40,721 nucleotides of DNA from an uncultured Collinsella sp. (GTDB taxonomy: Bacteria > Actinomycetota > Coriobacteriia > Coriobacteriales > Coriobacteriaceae), in the NCBI GenBank assembly GCA_900758475.1, contig CAAERQ010000010.1, positions 1-40,721 on the forward strand. The letters are read 5' to 3'. The notes below the pieces were generated by a model, which was given only the letters and a program-made list of their open reading frames with translations, had not been told where the DNA came from and did not search any database. Of this stretch, positions 16,785-23,790 are shown one piece after another; within the stretch, counting starts at the first letter, position 1; every line of letters begins with the position of its first letter. A program made the position numbers and the translations under genes.

Positions 16785-17054
16785 CTACATCACCATGTTC
16801 AGCGCGTTAACAAACTCCTGGGCCTTCGCACGACTGCTCGGGCTAAAGACGCAAGCGGTTAACAGTCGATTGCGCAGAAAAACGTCGCGGCCCTTGATCC
16901 TGTTGACCCCCGTGATGTCCTTAAGGTAAACGATCTCGGTGTGCTTGCCACCAAACGTGCCCTTTTTGAGCACCTCGATACGGTTAGGCTAGATCTTGAC
17001 GTCTTTAAACCTGCCCGAACCTTTGTCCTGGAACAGCAAAGTGTTGTTATCCAT
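16785..17054 (-). pseudogene. PH-like small protein gene broken by an in-frame TAG
   Basis: From ATG 17054 the frame reads MDNNTLLFQDKGSGRFKDVKI, then TAG (16991-16989). It then continues in the same frame as PNRIEVLKKGTFGGKH through ITGVNRIKGRDVFLRNRLL and FSPSSRAKAQEFVNALNMVM to a stop at 16785. Together, 89 codons resemble the bacterial PH-like domain that senses or scaffolds at membranes (strand-rich, ending in a helix with KAQEFVNALN). The single amber stop separates strand 1-2 from the rest. Initiation at GTG 16973 could give a 62-aa fragment, but without the first strands. No Shine-Dalgarno site is obvious there. A recent nonsense mutation or a sequencing error are both possible. Confidence 0.75.
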
Positions 17055-17215
17055 GCGTGTCACTCCCGCGGGGTTCGCTAAAACTGCCTCTATGGCCACA
17101 TTTTAGTCACCGCAAGGCTCCCATGCGAAGGTGCCAGACAGCACAGCAATTCGTGTCCGCGCGAGGCTTTAAACTAAATGCGATAAAGATGCATTCCACA
17201 GGAGGAAAGTGGGCG

Positions 17216-18271
17216 ATGGTGATGGGCGAACTGGCAAACCGCGGAGAATCGGCAATCGTGCCCGAAGGTTTTTATAAGCAGGTTTCCTCGATTCTCAACG
17301 CTGCTCGCGACAAGGCATATGCCGCCGTTAACTTTGCGATGGTTGAGGCATATTGGGAGATCGGCAAGAGCATTGTTGAGGAACAAGGCGGAGAAGAGCG
17401 CGCCAGGTATGGAGAGGCGCTGCTTAAAGGACTCGCGACCAGGCTTACCACAGATTTCGGCAAAGGCTTTGATACCTCAAACCTCCGCTACATGCGGCAG
17501 TTTTATTTAGCATTCCCAATTCGTGACGCACTGCGTCACGAATTGAACTGGACACATTATCGCAGACTATCTCGCATTCCCGACCCCGAAGCTCGCATTT
17601 GGTACATGAACGAATGCGCCGACTCTCGCTGGAGCACGCGTCAGCTCGAGCGCCAAATCAACACCATGTTCCGCGAGCGTCTACTTGCCAGCAAGGACAA
17701 AGAGGCCGTCGCCCAGGAAATCCAAAAGAGCGTCCCGGTTCATCGCCCCGAGGATATTATCCGCGACCCATATGTGCTGGAGTTTTTAGGCTTCTCGGAC
17801 GATACTGCGTTTCGTGAGAGCGATTTAGAGCAGGCACTCATCACGCATCTTCAGAGGTTTCTGTTGGAACTTGGCCGCGGCTTCGCTTTCGAGGCGCGTC
17901 AGAAGCGCATCACCTTTGATGGACGTCATTTCTATATTAACCTCGTTTTTTACAACTATCTGATGCGCTGCTTCGTGCTCATCGACCTTAAGACCGATGA
18001 CCTTACGCATCAGGACCTGGGCCAGATGCAAATGTATGTGAACTACTACACGCGTGAGCTCATGAACGAAGGCGACAATCCACCCATAGGCATCGTGCTC
18101 TGCGCGGACAAAAGCGATTCGATTGTCGAGTACACGCTGCCCGAAGACAACGACCAAGTGTTTGCCGCCAAATACCTGCCGTACCTTCCAAGCAAGGAAG
18201 AGCTGGCGCGCGAGCTGAGTGCCGAATACCGCGCCATCAACGAAGCGACTAATGGCGAAGCGCAAGGGTAG
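17216..18271 (+). CDS. DUF1016/YhcG-type PD-(D/E)XK nuclease homologue
   Basis: 351 aa from ATG 17216. AGGAGG lies 10 nt upstream, and in-frame codons back to 17057 look non-coding. The N-terminal DUF1016 domain is typical (ARDKAYAAVNFAMVEAYWEIGKSIVEEQ, GKGFDTSNLRYMRQFYLAFP, LNWTHYRRL). The C-terminal PD-(D/E)XK domain has FAFEARQKRITFDGRHFYINLVFYN, then RCFVLIDLKT and HQDLGQMQMYVNYY. The (D/E)XK motif is Asp257-Leu-Lys259. The upstream metal-binding Asp (FYIDLVFYN in the family) is Asn242 here. The family occurs near restriction systems and in isolation; its target is not well defined. The D-to-N change may reduce or abolish catalysis. The gene also contains a perfect 29-bp palindrome (17517-17545). 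Confidence 0.9.
   Translation: MVMGELANRGESAIVPEGFYKQVSSILNAARDKAYAAVNFAMVEAYWEIGKSIVEEQGGEERARYGEALLKGLATRLTTDFGKGFDTSNLRYMRQFYLAFPIRDALRHELNWTHYRRLSRIPDPEARIWYMNECADSRWSTRQLERQINTMFRERLLASKDKEAVAQEIQKSVPVHRPEDIIRDPYVLEFLGFSDDTAFRESDLEQALITHLQRFLLELGRGFAFEARQKRITFDGRHFYINLVFYNYLMRCFVLIDLKTDDLTHQDLGQMQMYVNYYTRELMNEGDNPPIGIVLCADKSDSIVEYTLPEDNDQVFAAKYLPYLPSKEELARELSAEYRAINEATNGEAQG
17517..17545. repeat. Perfect 29-bp palindrome inside the DUF1016 gene
   Basis: Arms of 14 bp (CAATTCGTGACGCA and its exact complement) flank a single central C. It encodes the PIRDALRHEL segment between the two conserved parts of the DUF1016 domain. The arms are long enough to form a stable hairpin in mRNA or a cruciform in DNA. 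It could be an inserted palindromic repeat tolerated in frame. Confidence 0.8.
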
Positions 18272-18334
18272 CAACACGTTGTGACCGATACCCCCGACGA
18301 CGTTCCACTTCCCCTGGCATAAGAGGAGCATTCC

Positions 18335-19123
18335 ATGACAGACAGACCGGAAACAACGCTACGCGACTGCATCTATGGACTTGCCGTCGGCGACGCGTTG
18401 GGCGTTCCCTACGAGTTCAGGCCCCGCGGTACATTCGAATGCATCGACATGATCGGCTACGGCACGCATGGGCAGCCCGCCGGCACCTGGAGCGACGACA
18501 CTTCTATGACGCTTGCTACCTGCGACTCGATTAGAGAGCTTGGGCGCATCGACACCGCAGACATGCGCGACAAGTTCGTAAGCTGGATTGCCCGTGGCGA
18601 GTATACGATCGACGGCGTTTTCGATTACGGCGGCACGACCGCCCGCGCCTTGCGTGCCGGCAAAGGTGGCTCCGGCGAACGCGACAACGGCAACGGATCG
18701 CTCATGCGCATCGCTCCCTTGGCGTTCACCGATGCTACAGACGAAGAGATCGGCGAGGTCTCCGCGATCACGCACGCCCACAGAACGTCGACCGACGCAT
18801 GCGTCATATTTGTCGAGCTGATGAGGGACGTGATGAACGGCACGCCCCCCTCGTGGGCGCTCCACCTGAAAGGCGTGTCCGAGCACGAAATCAGGTCTGG
18901 CGGCTTCGTGCTTGACACGCTTAGGGCCGCCACCTGGTGCTTTGTGAACACCAACAGCTACGAAGAATGCGTACTTGCCGCCGTCAACCTGGGCGACGAC
19001 ACCGACACCACCGCGGCCGTCGCAGGCGCCCTCGCCGGCACGGCATACGGTATGGACGCAATTCCGCAGGAGTGGATAGACACTCTACGCGGTAAAGAGC
19101 TGATAGAACGGTGTTTGTTTTAG
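18335..19123 (+). CDS. ADP-ribosylglycohydrolase (ARH/DraG family)
   Basis: 262 aa, with GAGGAG 7 nt before ATG 18335. The ARH motifs are all present: GLAVGDALGVPYEF (15-28), GTWSDDTSMTLA (50-61; Asp54, Asp55 and Thr56 bind one magnesium), RDNGNGSLMRIAPL in the middle, and NLGDDTDTTAAVAGALAGTAYG (218-239; Asp222 and Asp224 region for the second metal). The family removes ADP-ribose from proteins or small molecules in the cytoplasm. The length is at the short end of the family, but no core motif is missing. The gene begins 63 nt after the DUF1016 gene and may be cotranscribed. No partner ADP-ribosyltransferase is visible, so the substrate is unknown. Confidence 0.92.
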   Translation: MTDRPETTLRDCIYGLAVGDALGVPYEFRPRGTFECIDMIGYGTHGQPAGTWSDDTSMTLATCDSIRELGRIDTADMRDKFVSWIARGEYTIDGVFDYGGTTARALRAGKGGSGERDNGNGSLMRIAPLAFTDATDEEIGEVSAITHAHRTSTDACVIFVELMRDVMNGTPPSWALHLKGVSEHEIRSGGFVLDTLRAATWCFVNTNSYEECVLAAVNLGDDTDTTAAVAGALAGTAYGMDAIPQEWIDTLRGKELIERCLF

Positions 19124-19481
19124 GACACGCCTTCAACGAAGACAATGTCAGTCAACGCAAATGATTAAGGGACCGCATAAATGATGATTACAGAATGCGC
19201 CGTCACGGGTCCGTTCGTCACAGAGCAAAGTGCCGTGGGGCCGAACACCGTGTTGGTATTCGAATCCCCGCTGCCGCAGAAAAGGGCCGGTTGCAGCCGG
19301 CCCTTTAGACATTAGCACCTGCGTTGCCCGCGCTTCCGAAGTTGACCGACTGAGGAGCGGGTTCCGCGGCACACCTTGATTTTACCCGATGGGGCGGCTC
19401 TTTTGCAGCCGGCCCACCGTTTATTTAGATCTACTACGACGGACAGCTCACACTACTGCGCACTGTCCCGTACCGCCCCCC
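19124..19481. other. Convergent intergenic region with a doubtful 44-codon ORF
   Basis: 358 bp between converging genes. An ORF at 19181-19315 (+) reads MMITECAVTGPFVTEQSAV...FESPLPQ, then runs through the hairpin 19281-19306. It looks protein-like up to the hairpin and could be a gene remnant, but it has no Shine-Dalgarno site. A second imperfect hairpin is at 19391-19415, sharing TTTGCAGCCGGCCC with the first. Nothing else is recognised. Confidence 0.45.
19281..19306. terminator. GC-rich hairpin, probable bidirectional terminator
   Basis: AAAGGGCCGG / CCGGCCCTTT, a 10-bp perfect stem with a 6-nt loop. It lies between the converging ARH-family and TFIIB-type zinc-ribbon genes. The A/T ends give only short U-runs on each strand (CTTTAG on plus, CTTTTC on minus). 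Confidence 0.65.
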
Positions 19482-20819
19482 TTACTTCCCAAATAGCGCG
19501 CCGAACAGGCCCTTGCGCTTGGGCTTTTCCTCTCGGTAGGAACCCTCGGCAACCGCCGCCGCCTGACGTGGTTGTTCGCTGCCCCCACGGCGCACGATCT
19601 GGTACAGGAACGGCGATTTAACGTATTTGACCTCGATGGGCGTGGCGTGAACGGTGCTTTCGCCGGACAGATGCAGGCTCGGGTTGAGTGGCGCCACGAT
19701 ATGCGTCTCGCGCTTGTCGCTAAACACCACCGCTGCCGCGCGACCCGTCTGGCCGTTCACGGCGATGCGCACCTGCTCGTCATCGCGTCCGTCACACGCG
19801 GGGCGATCGACAAAGTAGACCGGCACCATAATCAGGCCGTCCTTGTGCTTGCGGGCCTTGCGCGCCCAAGTGCGGATGCTCTTTTTATTGAAGCCCAAAA
19901 ACGCCTCGGCATCGTTGCCGGCAATGTCGAGCGCCAGCTTATCAATGACCACCTGGTCCTTGGTGGACGCGTCGACGGAAACGACGCGGAAGTCACCTTC
20001 CTGCATGGCCGGATCGAACGGCCCCACCTTGCCAAAATCCCACGGCTCCAAAATGCCCATAAGACGAACGTCCAGGTAGTTTGCCCGCGGATATGCCCAG
20101 TCGAGCACCTCGTAGTACACCAGGGTCTCCTTGCTCAGCCCTTTGCCCGGGAAGGACGCCATCATGCGCAGGTCCGCCAACGCCATGGGGAAATAGAAGA
20201 GCATCATGTCATTTTGAATTGCGTCTTCCACGTCGTGCCCGGCAAAGGCCTCCGGGTACTGGCGCACCAGCTGCAGCGCGTTTGCACGTGCCTGCTGCGG
20301 CGATATCTCACAGGGGACGCCCTGCTCAGGTACATACTCCGCACCAACGCCCAAGGTCAAGCGTTTGCTGAAGGTACCGGGTTTGAGCAGGTCGGCAACG
20401 CCGATCTTATTGCCGCAGGACGGGCACTCAAACACGCGCTGGGTCGATGACCCCTCAAAGGACGCGCCGCAGAAGGGGCAGGGAATGCTCACGTGCGTCG
20501 CCTCTTGGAACTCCTGCGCCGTTCCGCGATCTTCCCACAGCAGATGCTCCAGAACCGACTGATTGCGCCAGTACGAATTGAAGAAATACCAGTCCGGGTC
20601 CTCTGGACGCTCGAGCTGCGAGACGTGCGTGAGCTTGAGCAGCCCGTCAACCACCGTCAACGGCGCATGACGGATACCCAGGGCGCTCTTGGGCTCCCCG
20701 GCGTCCGCTTGCCACGGAATAACCGTTTCGCAATAGGCGCACTCAAAGCTGCGCTTTGCCTGGTGCGAATACATGGGGCCGCCGCAGTTTTGGCATTTAA
20801 TGGCAAACATCTCGTCCAT
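19482..20819 (-). CDS. TFIIB-type zinc-ribbon protein of unknown function
   Basis: 445 aa, ATG 20819 with AGGAGG 8 nt upstream. There are two four-cysteine ribbons: CQNCGG...FECAYC (Cys9, 12, 27, 30) and CPFCGA...FECPSCG (Cys114, 117, 132, 135). A long mixed alpha/beta region follows without membrane segments (ALQLVRQYPEAFAG, NDMMLFYFPMALADLRMMASFPG, YFVDRPACDGRDDEQVRIAVNGQTGRAAAVV). The C-terminus is basic, EKPKRKGLFGALFGK. The layout matches Gram-positive proteins annotated only as TFIIB-type zinc-ribbon containing. They are thought to be cytoplasmic, and the role is not known. A perfect 7-bp inverted repeat (TCGACAT-5-ATGTCGA) lies at 20847-20865, just before the ribosome site. Confidence 0.85.
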   Translation of the reverse strand: MDEMFAIKCQNCGGPMYSHQAKRSFECAYCETVIPWQADAGEPKSALGIRHAPLTVVDGLLKLTHVSQLERPEDPDWYFFNSYWRNQSVLEHLLWEDRGTAQEFQEATHVSIPCPFCGASFEGSSTQRVFECPSCGNKIGVADLLKPGTFSKRLTLGVGAEYVPEQGVPCEISPQQARANALQLVRQYPEAFAGHDVEDAIQNDMMLFYFPMALADLRMMASFPGKGLSKETLVYYEVLDWAYPRANYLDVRLMGILEPWDFGKVGPFDPAMQEGDFRVVSVDASTKDQVVIDKLALDIAGNDAEAFLGFNKKSIRTWARKARKHKDGLIMVPVYFVDRPACDGRDDEQVRIAVNGQTGRAAAVVFSDKRETHIVAPLNPSLHLSGESTVHATPIEVKYVKSPFLYQIVRRGGSEQPRQAAAVAEGSYREEKPKRKGLFGALFGK

Positions 20820-21078
20820 GGAAACGTCCTCCTTTGCACGGGGCTGTCGACATTAAGTATGTCGAGCAAATCGACGCGTGCCCATACCCATGTGGCCCAA
20901 AATGGAGCACTCGGTCGGACGGGAAAGCGCAGTGAACTCGAAGACGCGTGGGCAGTCGCCCCCTCCGCCTCGCGCCCGTTAGCGCCGGCAGACCATTGCT
21001 GCATTTTCTGAGCATCGGCACACGTTGCGTCTGTGCGAGCTACACTATCCCCTTAATAAGAATGCGAGGAGATACGCC

Positions 21079-22260
21079 ATGCTATTTGTAAATCGGCTGG
21101 TACATACGCTTGTTCCCGGCAGCGAAAGCAAGCCGGTCGATACCTCCTGCCGCACCAACGCGGGCTTTGCCGCAAGCCTCATCTGCATCGGGCTCAACAT
21201 CACGCTGTGCCTGGCCAAGGGCATAGCTGGTCTGCTCGCGGGCTCCGTCTCGCTTATCGCCGATGCCTTCAACAACCTTTCCGACGCCTCGAGTAACATC
21301 GTGAGCCTGCTCGGGTTCCGCCTTGCCAGCCGTCCGGCCGACGAAGGTCACCCCTATGGCCACGGCCGTTACGAGTACCTCGCTGGCTTGGTTGTCGCCG
21401 TCCTGGTTTGCGCCGTCGGCATCAACCTGATCCTGGAGTCGGTCACCAAGATCATCAAGCCCTCCCCCACCGCGTATTCGGTGCTCTCCATGGCAGCCCT
21501 TGTCCTGTCCATGCTCGTCAAGTTTTGGATGGCAGCGTTCAACCGCACGCTGGGCAACCGCATCGACTCGGAGACACTCATCGCCACGGCGCAGGACTCC
21601 AAAAACGATGTCATCACCTCGGGCTCGGTCTTGGCGGCGGCGCTTATTTCGCAAACGACAGGCTTTGACCTCGACGGCTGGGCGGGCCTGGGCGTAGGCA
21701 TCTTCATCTGCATCAGCGGCATGGGCCTGGTGCGCGACGCCATCAGCCCGCTGTTGGGGCAAGCGCCCGACCCCAAGCTCGTCCAGGCAATCCGCGACAA
21801 GATCATGTCGTATCCGCAGGTCCTAGGCACGCACGACCTGATGGTGCACGACTACGGCCCCGGCCGTCAGTTTGCCAGCGCACATGTGGAAATGCCCGGC
21901 GAGGGTGATGCGTTTGAACATCACGAGATCCTGGACACCCTCGAACACGACATCAAGCATCAGATGGGCATCGACATCACGCTGCACTGCGACCCCATCG
22001 CCACCACCGGCGACGACCTGCGCGGCTGGGTCAAGCGCGGCATCATGCAGATCGATCCCGCGCTCTCCATCCACGACCTGCACGAGCACGACGGGTTCGT
22101 TTCGTTTGACCTGGTGCGCCCCGACGGCTTTGACATATCCGACGAGGAGCTGCTGGAGCTCGTCACGCGCATCGTGCACGAACGCCGGCCCGATGCCTCG
22201 TGCGTCGTCACATTTGACTCGGGCTTCAGCTCGCCCGACCGTCCGGCCGAGCAGCTGTAA
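21079..22260 (+). CDS. Cation diffusion facilitator, Mn-type motif, extended cytoplasmic tail
   Basis: 393 aa from ATG 21079, with GAGGAG 6-7 nt upstream; an earlier in-frame start at 21025 lacks such a site. CDF family: six membrane helices between about 28 and 225, the segment HPYGHGRYEYLAG between TM2 and TM3, and metal site A formed by TM2 Asn65/Asp69 (ADAFNNLSD) and TM5 Asp173/Asp177 (DSKND). Zinc exporters have HxxxD in TM5. The N-D/D-D pattern is that reported for manganese exporters, so Mn(II) efflux is the best guess. After the normal cytoplasmic domain (to about 305) comes a second ~85-residue alpha/beta segment (SIHDLHEHDGFVSFDLVRPDG), making the tail about twice the usual length. 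A strong terminator follows. Confidence 0.92.
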   Translation: MLFVNRLVHTLVPGSESKPVDTSCRTNAGFAASLICIGLNITLCLAKGIAGLLAGSVSLIADAFNNLSDASSNIVSLLGFRLASRPADEGHPYGHGRYEYLAGLVVAVLVCAVGINLILESVTKIIKPSPTAYSVLSMAALVLSMLVKFWMAAFNRTLGNRIDSETLIATAQDSKNDVITSGSVLAAALISQTTGFDLDGWAGLGVGIFICISGMGLVRDAISPLLGQAPDPKLVQAIRDKIMSYPQVLGTHDLMVHDYGPGRQFASAHVEMPGEGDAFEHHEILDTLEHDIKHQMGIDITLHCDPIATTGDDLRGWVKRGIMQIDPALSIHDLHEHDGFVSFDLVRPDGFDISDEELLELVTRIVHERRPDASCVVTFDSGFSSPDRPAEQL

Positions 22261-22270
22261 TCGACAGCAA

Positions 22271-22338
22271 AACGGGATGCAGGACCGCCGACCAACGCGC
22301 CTACGCGCCCGGTCACGCGATCCTGCGTCCCGTTTTTG
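22271..22338. terminator. Bidirectional terminator between converging genes
   Basis: A 14-bp stem with one mismatch (AACGGGATGCAGGA / TCCTGCGTCCCGTT) and a T-run after it on plus (TTTTTGTTT) and TTTTG on minus. It serves the CDF gene and the minus-strand gene ending at 22371. Confidence 0.88.
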
Positions 22339-22370
22339 TTTGCACTGCTAAGGCTCTAGCCGCTCGACCG

Positions 22371-23327
22371 CTAGTTCCCCTGCGCGCCCGAAATACCGTT
22401 TTGCAGGGCATCCCAGGCGTTCGTTGCCATATCGCCCAGGTTCTGTGCGGTATCGCCGAGGTTCTGAGCCGTGTCACCCAGCTCTTGGGCCTTATCTCCC
22501 AGCTCCTGGGCCTTGTTGCTCAGGTCCTCCAGCGTATTAGAGCTCGAGCTGTCCGCGCCGCCCTGGTCGCCGGACGCGTTGCCCGACGAGCCGTCCTTGC
22601 GCGTGAGCTGAATCTCGAGGTTGCCGTTGTCGTTGTAGTATGCAGACGTAACCACCCAGTTGGCGTCGACAACAGGCGTCGAGCCGTCATCGGTCAGGAT
22701 CACGGCATTCGAAAGATCGGCCCCACGCGACTTGAGGAGCTGCTTGGCGTTGGACCAGTACTGACCCGGGATATCGCTCAGGTCGACGGTGCCGGACTGG
22801 GTAGTCTCGGTCTGCTCGGCCGTGGTATCAGTCGTGGCACCCCGCTTGTTGAGCATGCCCGACACGATGGCAAACACAACCGACAGGGCAAAGAAGATCG
22901 CCAGAACGATCAGGATTTTCTTGATCACGCTCGACGAACGCGAAGGCTTCTTCTCCTCGTCCTCGCCATACTGAGGGATGGACTTGGGATACTCACGATA
23001 CGGCTCGCGCGCATATCGGTCGCGCGACTCGTAGCGCGGCTGTGCCGTGCGCGGCATATATGTCGTCTGCTGAGGCTGCGGAATGGGATTTTGCAGCAGG
23101 TCATCATAAGGGTCTGCCGCCGCGTTGCCGTAGGGACTCTGCGACGAGACACCATACGGGTCCTGCGCTGCGTTTCCGTAATTCACAACGCGCGTGGGAT
23201 CGGCCGACACCTGCGTCGTATCGGGGGCAGCGTAGCCGGGATTCGGCACGACGCGGGTCTCATCGGCGCCATTGCCCGTCCGCGGGGAGCCGTAGCCACC
23301 CATTACGGTCGTCTTATCCTGGTCCAT
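22371..23327 (-). CDS. Single-pass membrane protein with repeated Thr motifs and heptad tail
   Basis: 318 aa, ATG 23327 with AAGGA 8 nt upstream. The first ~130 residues are a disordered cytoplasmic region. It contains four D/E-x-T-x-V type motifs (DKTTVMGG, DETRVV, DTTQVS, DPTRVV) and Pro/Tyr/Gln-rich sequence. A membrane helix at about 134-159 (ILIVLAIFFALSVVFAIVSGML) follows a basic stretch. The outer part has a compact domain (VDLSDIPGQYWSNAKQLLKSRG...VVDANWVVTSAYYNDNGNLEIQL), then a Ser/Gly linker and a 7-residue repeat AQELGDK/AQNLGDT, about four to five times, likely coiled coil. The Thr motifs resemble those phosphorylated by Ser/Thr kinases and read by FHA domains (GarA-like); this is inference. 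The function is unknown. Confidence 0.85.
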   Translation of the reverse strand: MDQDKTTVMGGYGSPRTGNGADETRVVPNPGYAAPDTTQVSADPTRVVNYGNAAQDPYGVSSQSPYGNAAADPYDDLLQNPIPQPQQTTYMPRTAQPRYESRDRYAREPYREYPKSIPQYGEDEEKKPSRSSSVIKKILIVLAIFFALSVVFAIVSGMLNKRGATTDTTAEQTETTQSGTVDLSDIPGQYWSNAKQLLKSRGADLSNAVILTDDGSTPVVDANWVVTSAYYNDNGNLEIQLTRKDGSSGNASGDQGGADSSSSNTLEDLSNKAQELGDKAQELGDTAQNLGDTAQNLGDMATNAWDALQNGISGAQGN

Positions 23328-23464
23328 GCAACGATTCCTTTCCGTCGCCCGTAAGCAATAAGTTATCCATGCATTCTACCCGCGCAAAAGCCTATGATGG
23401 GCAAAGCCCGCCGGTATCTACAAGACATGCGCGGCCGACGGTCACAAGCGAATCGAGGAACGTC

Positions 23465-23701
23465 ATGGCAAAAAGCAAGCTCATCAAAGACACAACGCGC
23501 GCCGAACGCGAGGAGATCATTAAGCTGGCGCTCGCGGGCTGCGGTAACGGCAGCTGCGACAACTGCGGCAGTTGCAGCTTGGGAGCAGGCGACCCGTACG
23601 GCACCTACCAGCCCTACATTGACGGCGAGATGGAAATCGCCGATATCAACATGATGGTCGCCGAGCGCAACGCCAAACTCTTCGGCCTCCAGCGCGGCTA
23701 A
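23465..23701 (+). CDS. Cys-rich 78-residue protein of unknown function
   Basis: 78 aa from ATG 23465, with GAGGA 5 nt upstream. The N-terminal half is charged and helical (KLIKDTTRAEREEIIKLALAG). It is followed by a cysteine cluster CGNGSCDNCGSCSLG (four cysteines in C-x4-C-x2-C-x2-C spacing). The C-terminal part is acidic and aromatic (YGTYQPYIDGEMEIADINMMVAERN). The spacing could hold zinc or an iron-sulfur cluster, but no known family is recognised. It is divergent from the 22371-23327 gene and converges on the zinc-ribbon membrane gene. The codon use is like that of its neighbours, and the start and ribosome site are good, so it is very likely a real gene. Confidence 0.8.
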   Translation: MAKSKLIKDTTRAEREEIIKLALAGCGNGSCDNCGSCSLGAGDPYGTYQPYIDGEMEIADINMMVAERNAKLFGLQRG

Positions 23702-23721
23702 CGATCCCTTGGGGACGGAGG

Positions 23722-23763
23722 AAAAAGTCCCCGGCGACACTGCGTTTTGCGTCACCGGGGACT
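23722..23763 (-). terminator. Intrinsic terminator of the second zinc-ribbon membrane gene
   Basis: GTCCCCGGCGAC / GTCACCGGGGAC stem (one mismatch, 12-nt loop), followed on the minus strand by TTTTTCC. It starts 28 nt past the stop at 23791 and also faces the end of the small Cys-rich gene. Confidence 0.85.
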
Positions 23764-23790
23764 GTTCAGATTACTCCCTGCCGCTTTGCT

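Noticed and set aside
19250..19275. TTCGAATCC, like a tRNA T-loop
   Set aside because: No matching acceptor, D- or anticodon arms can be drawn around it.
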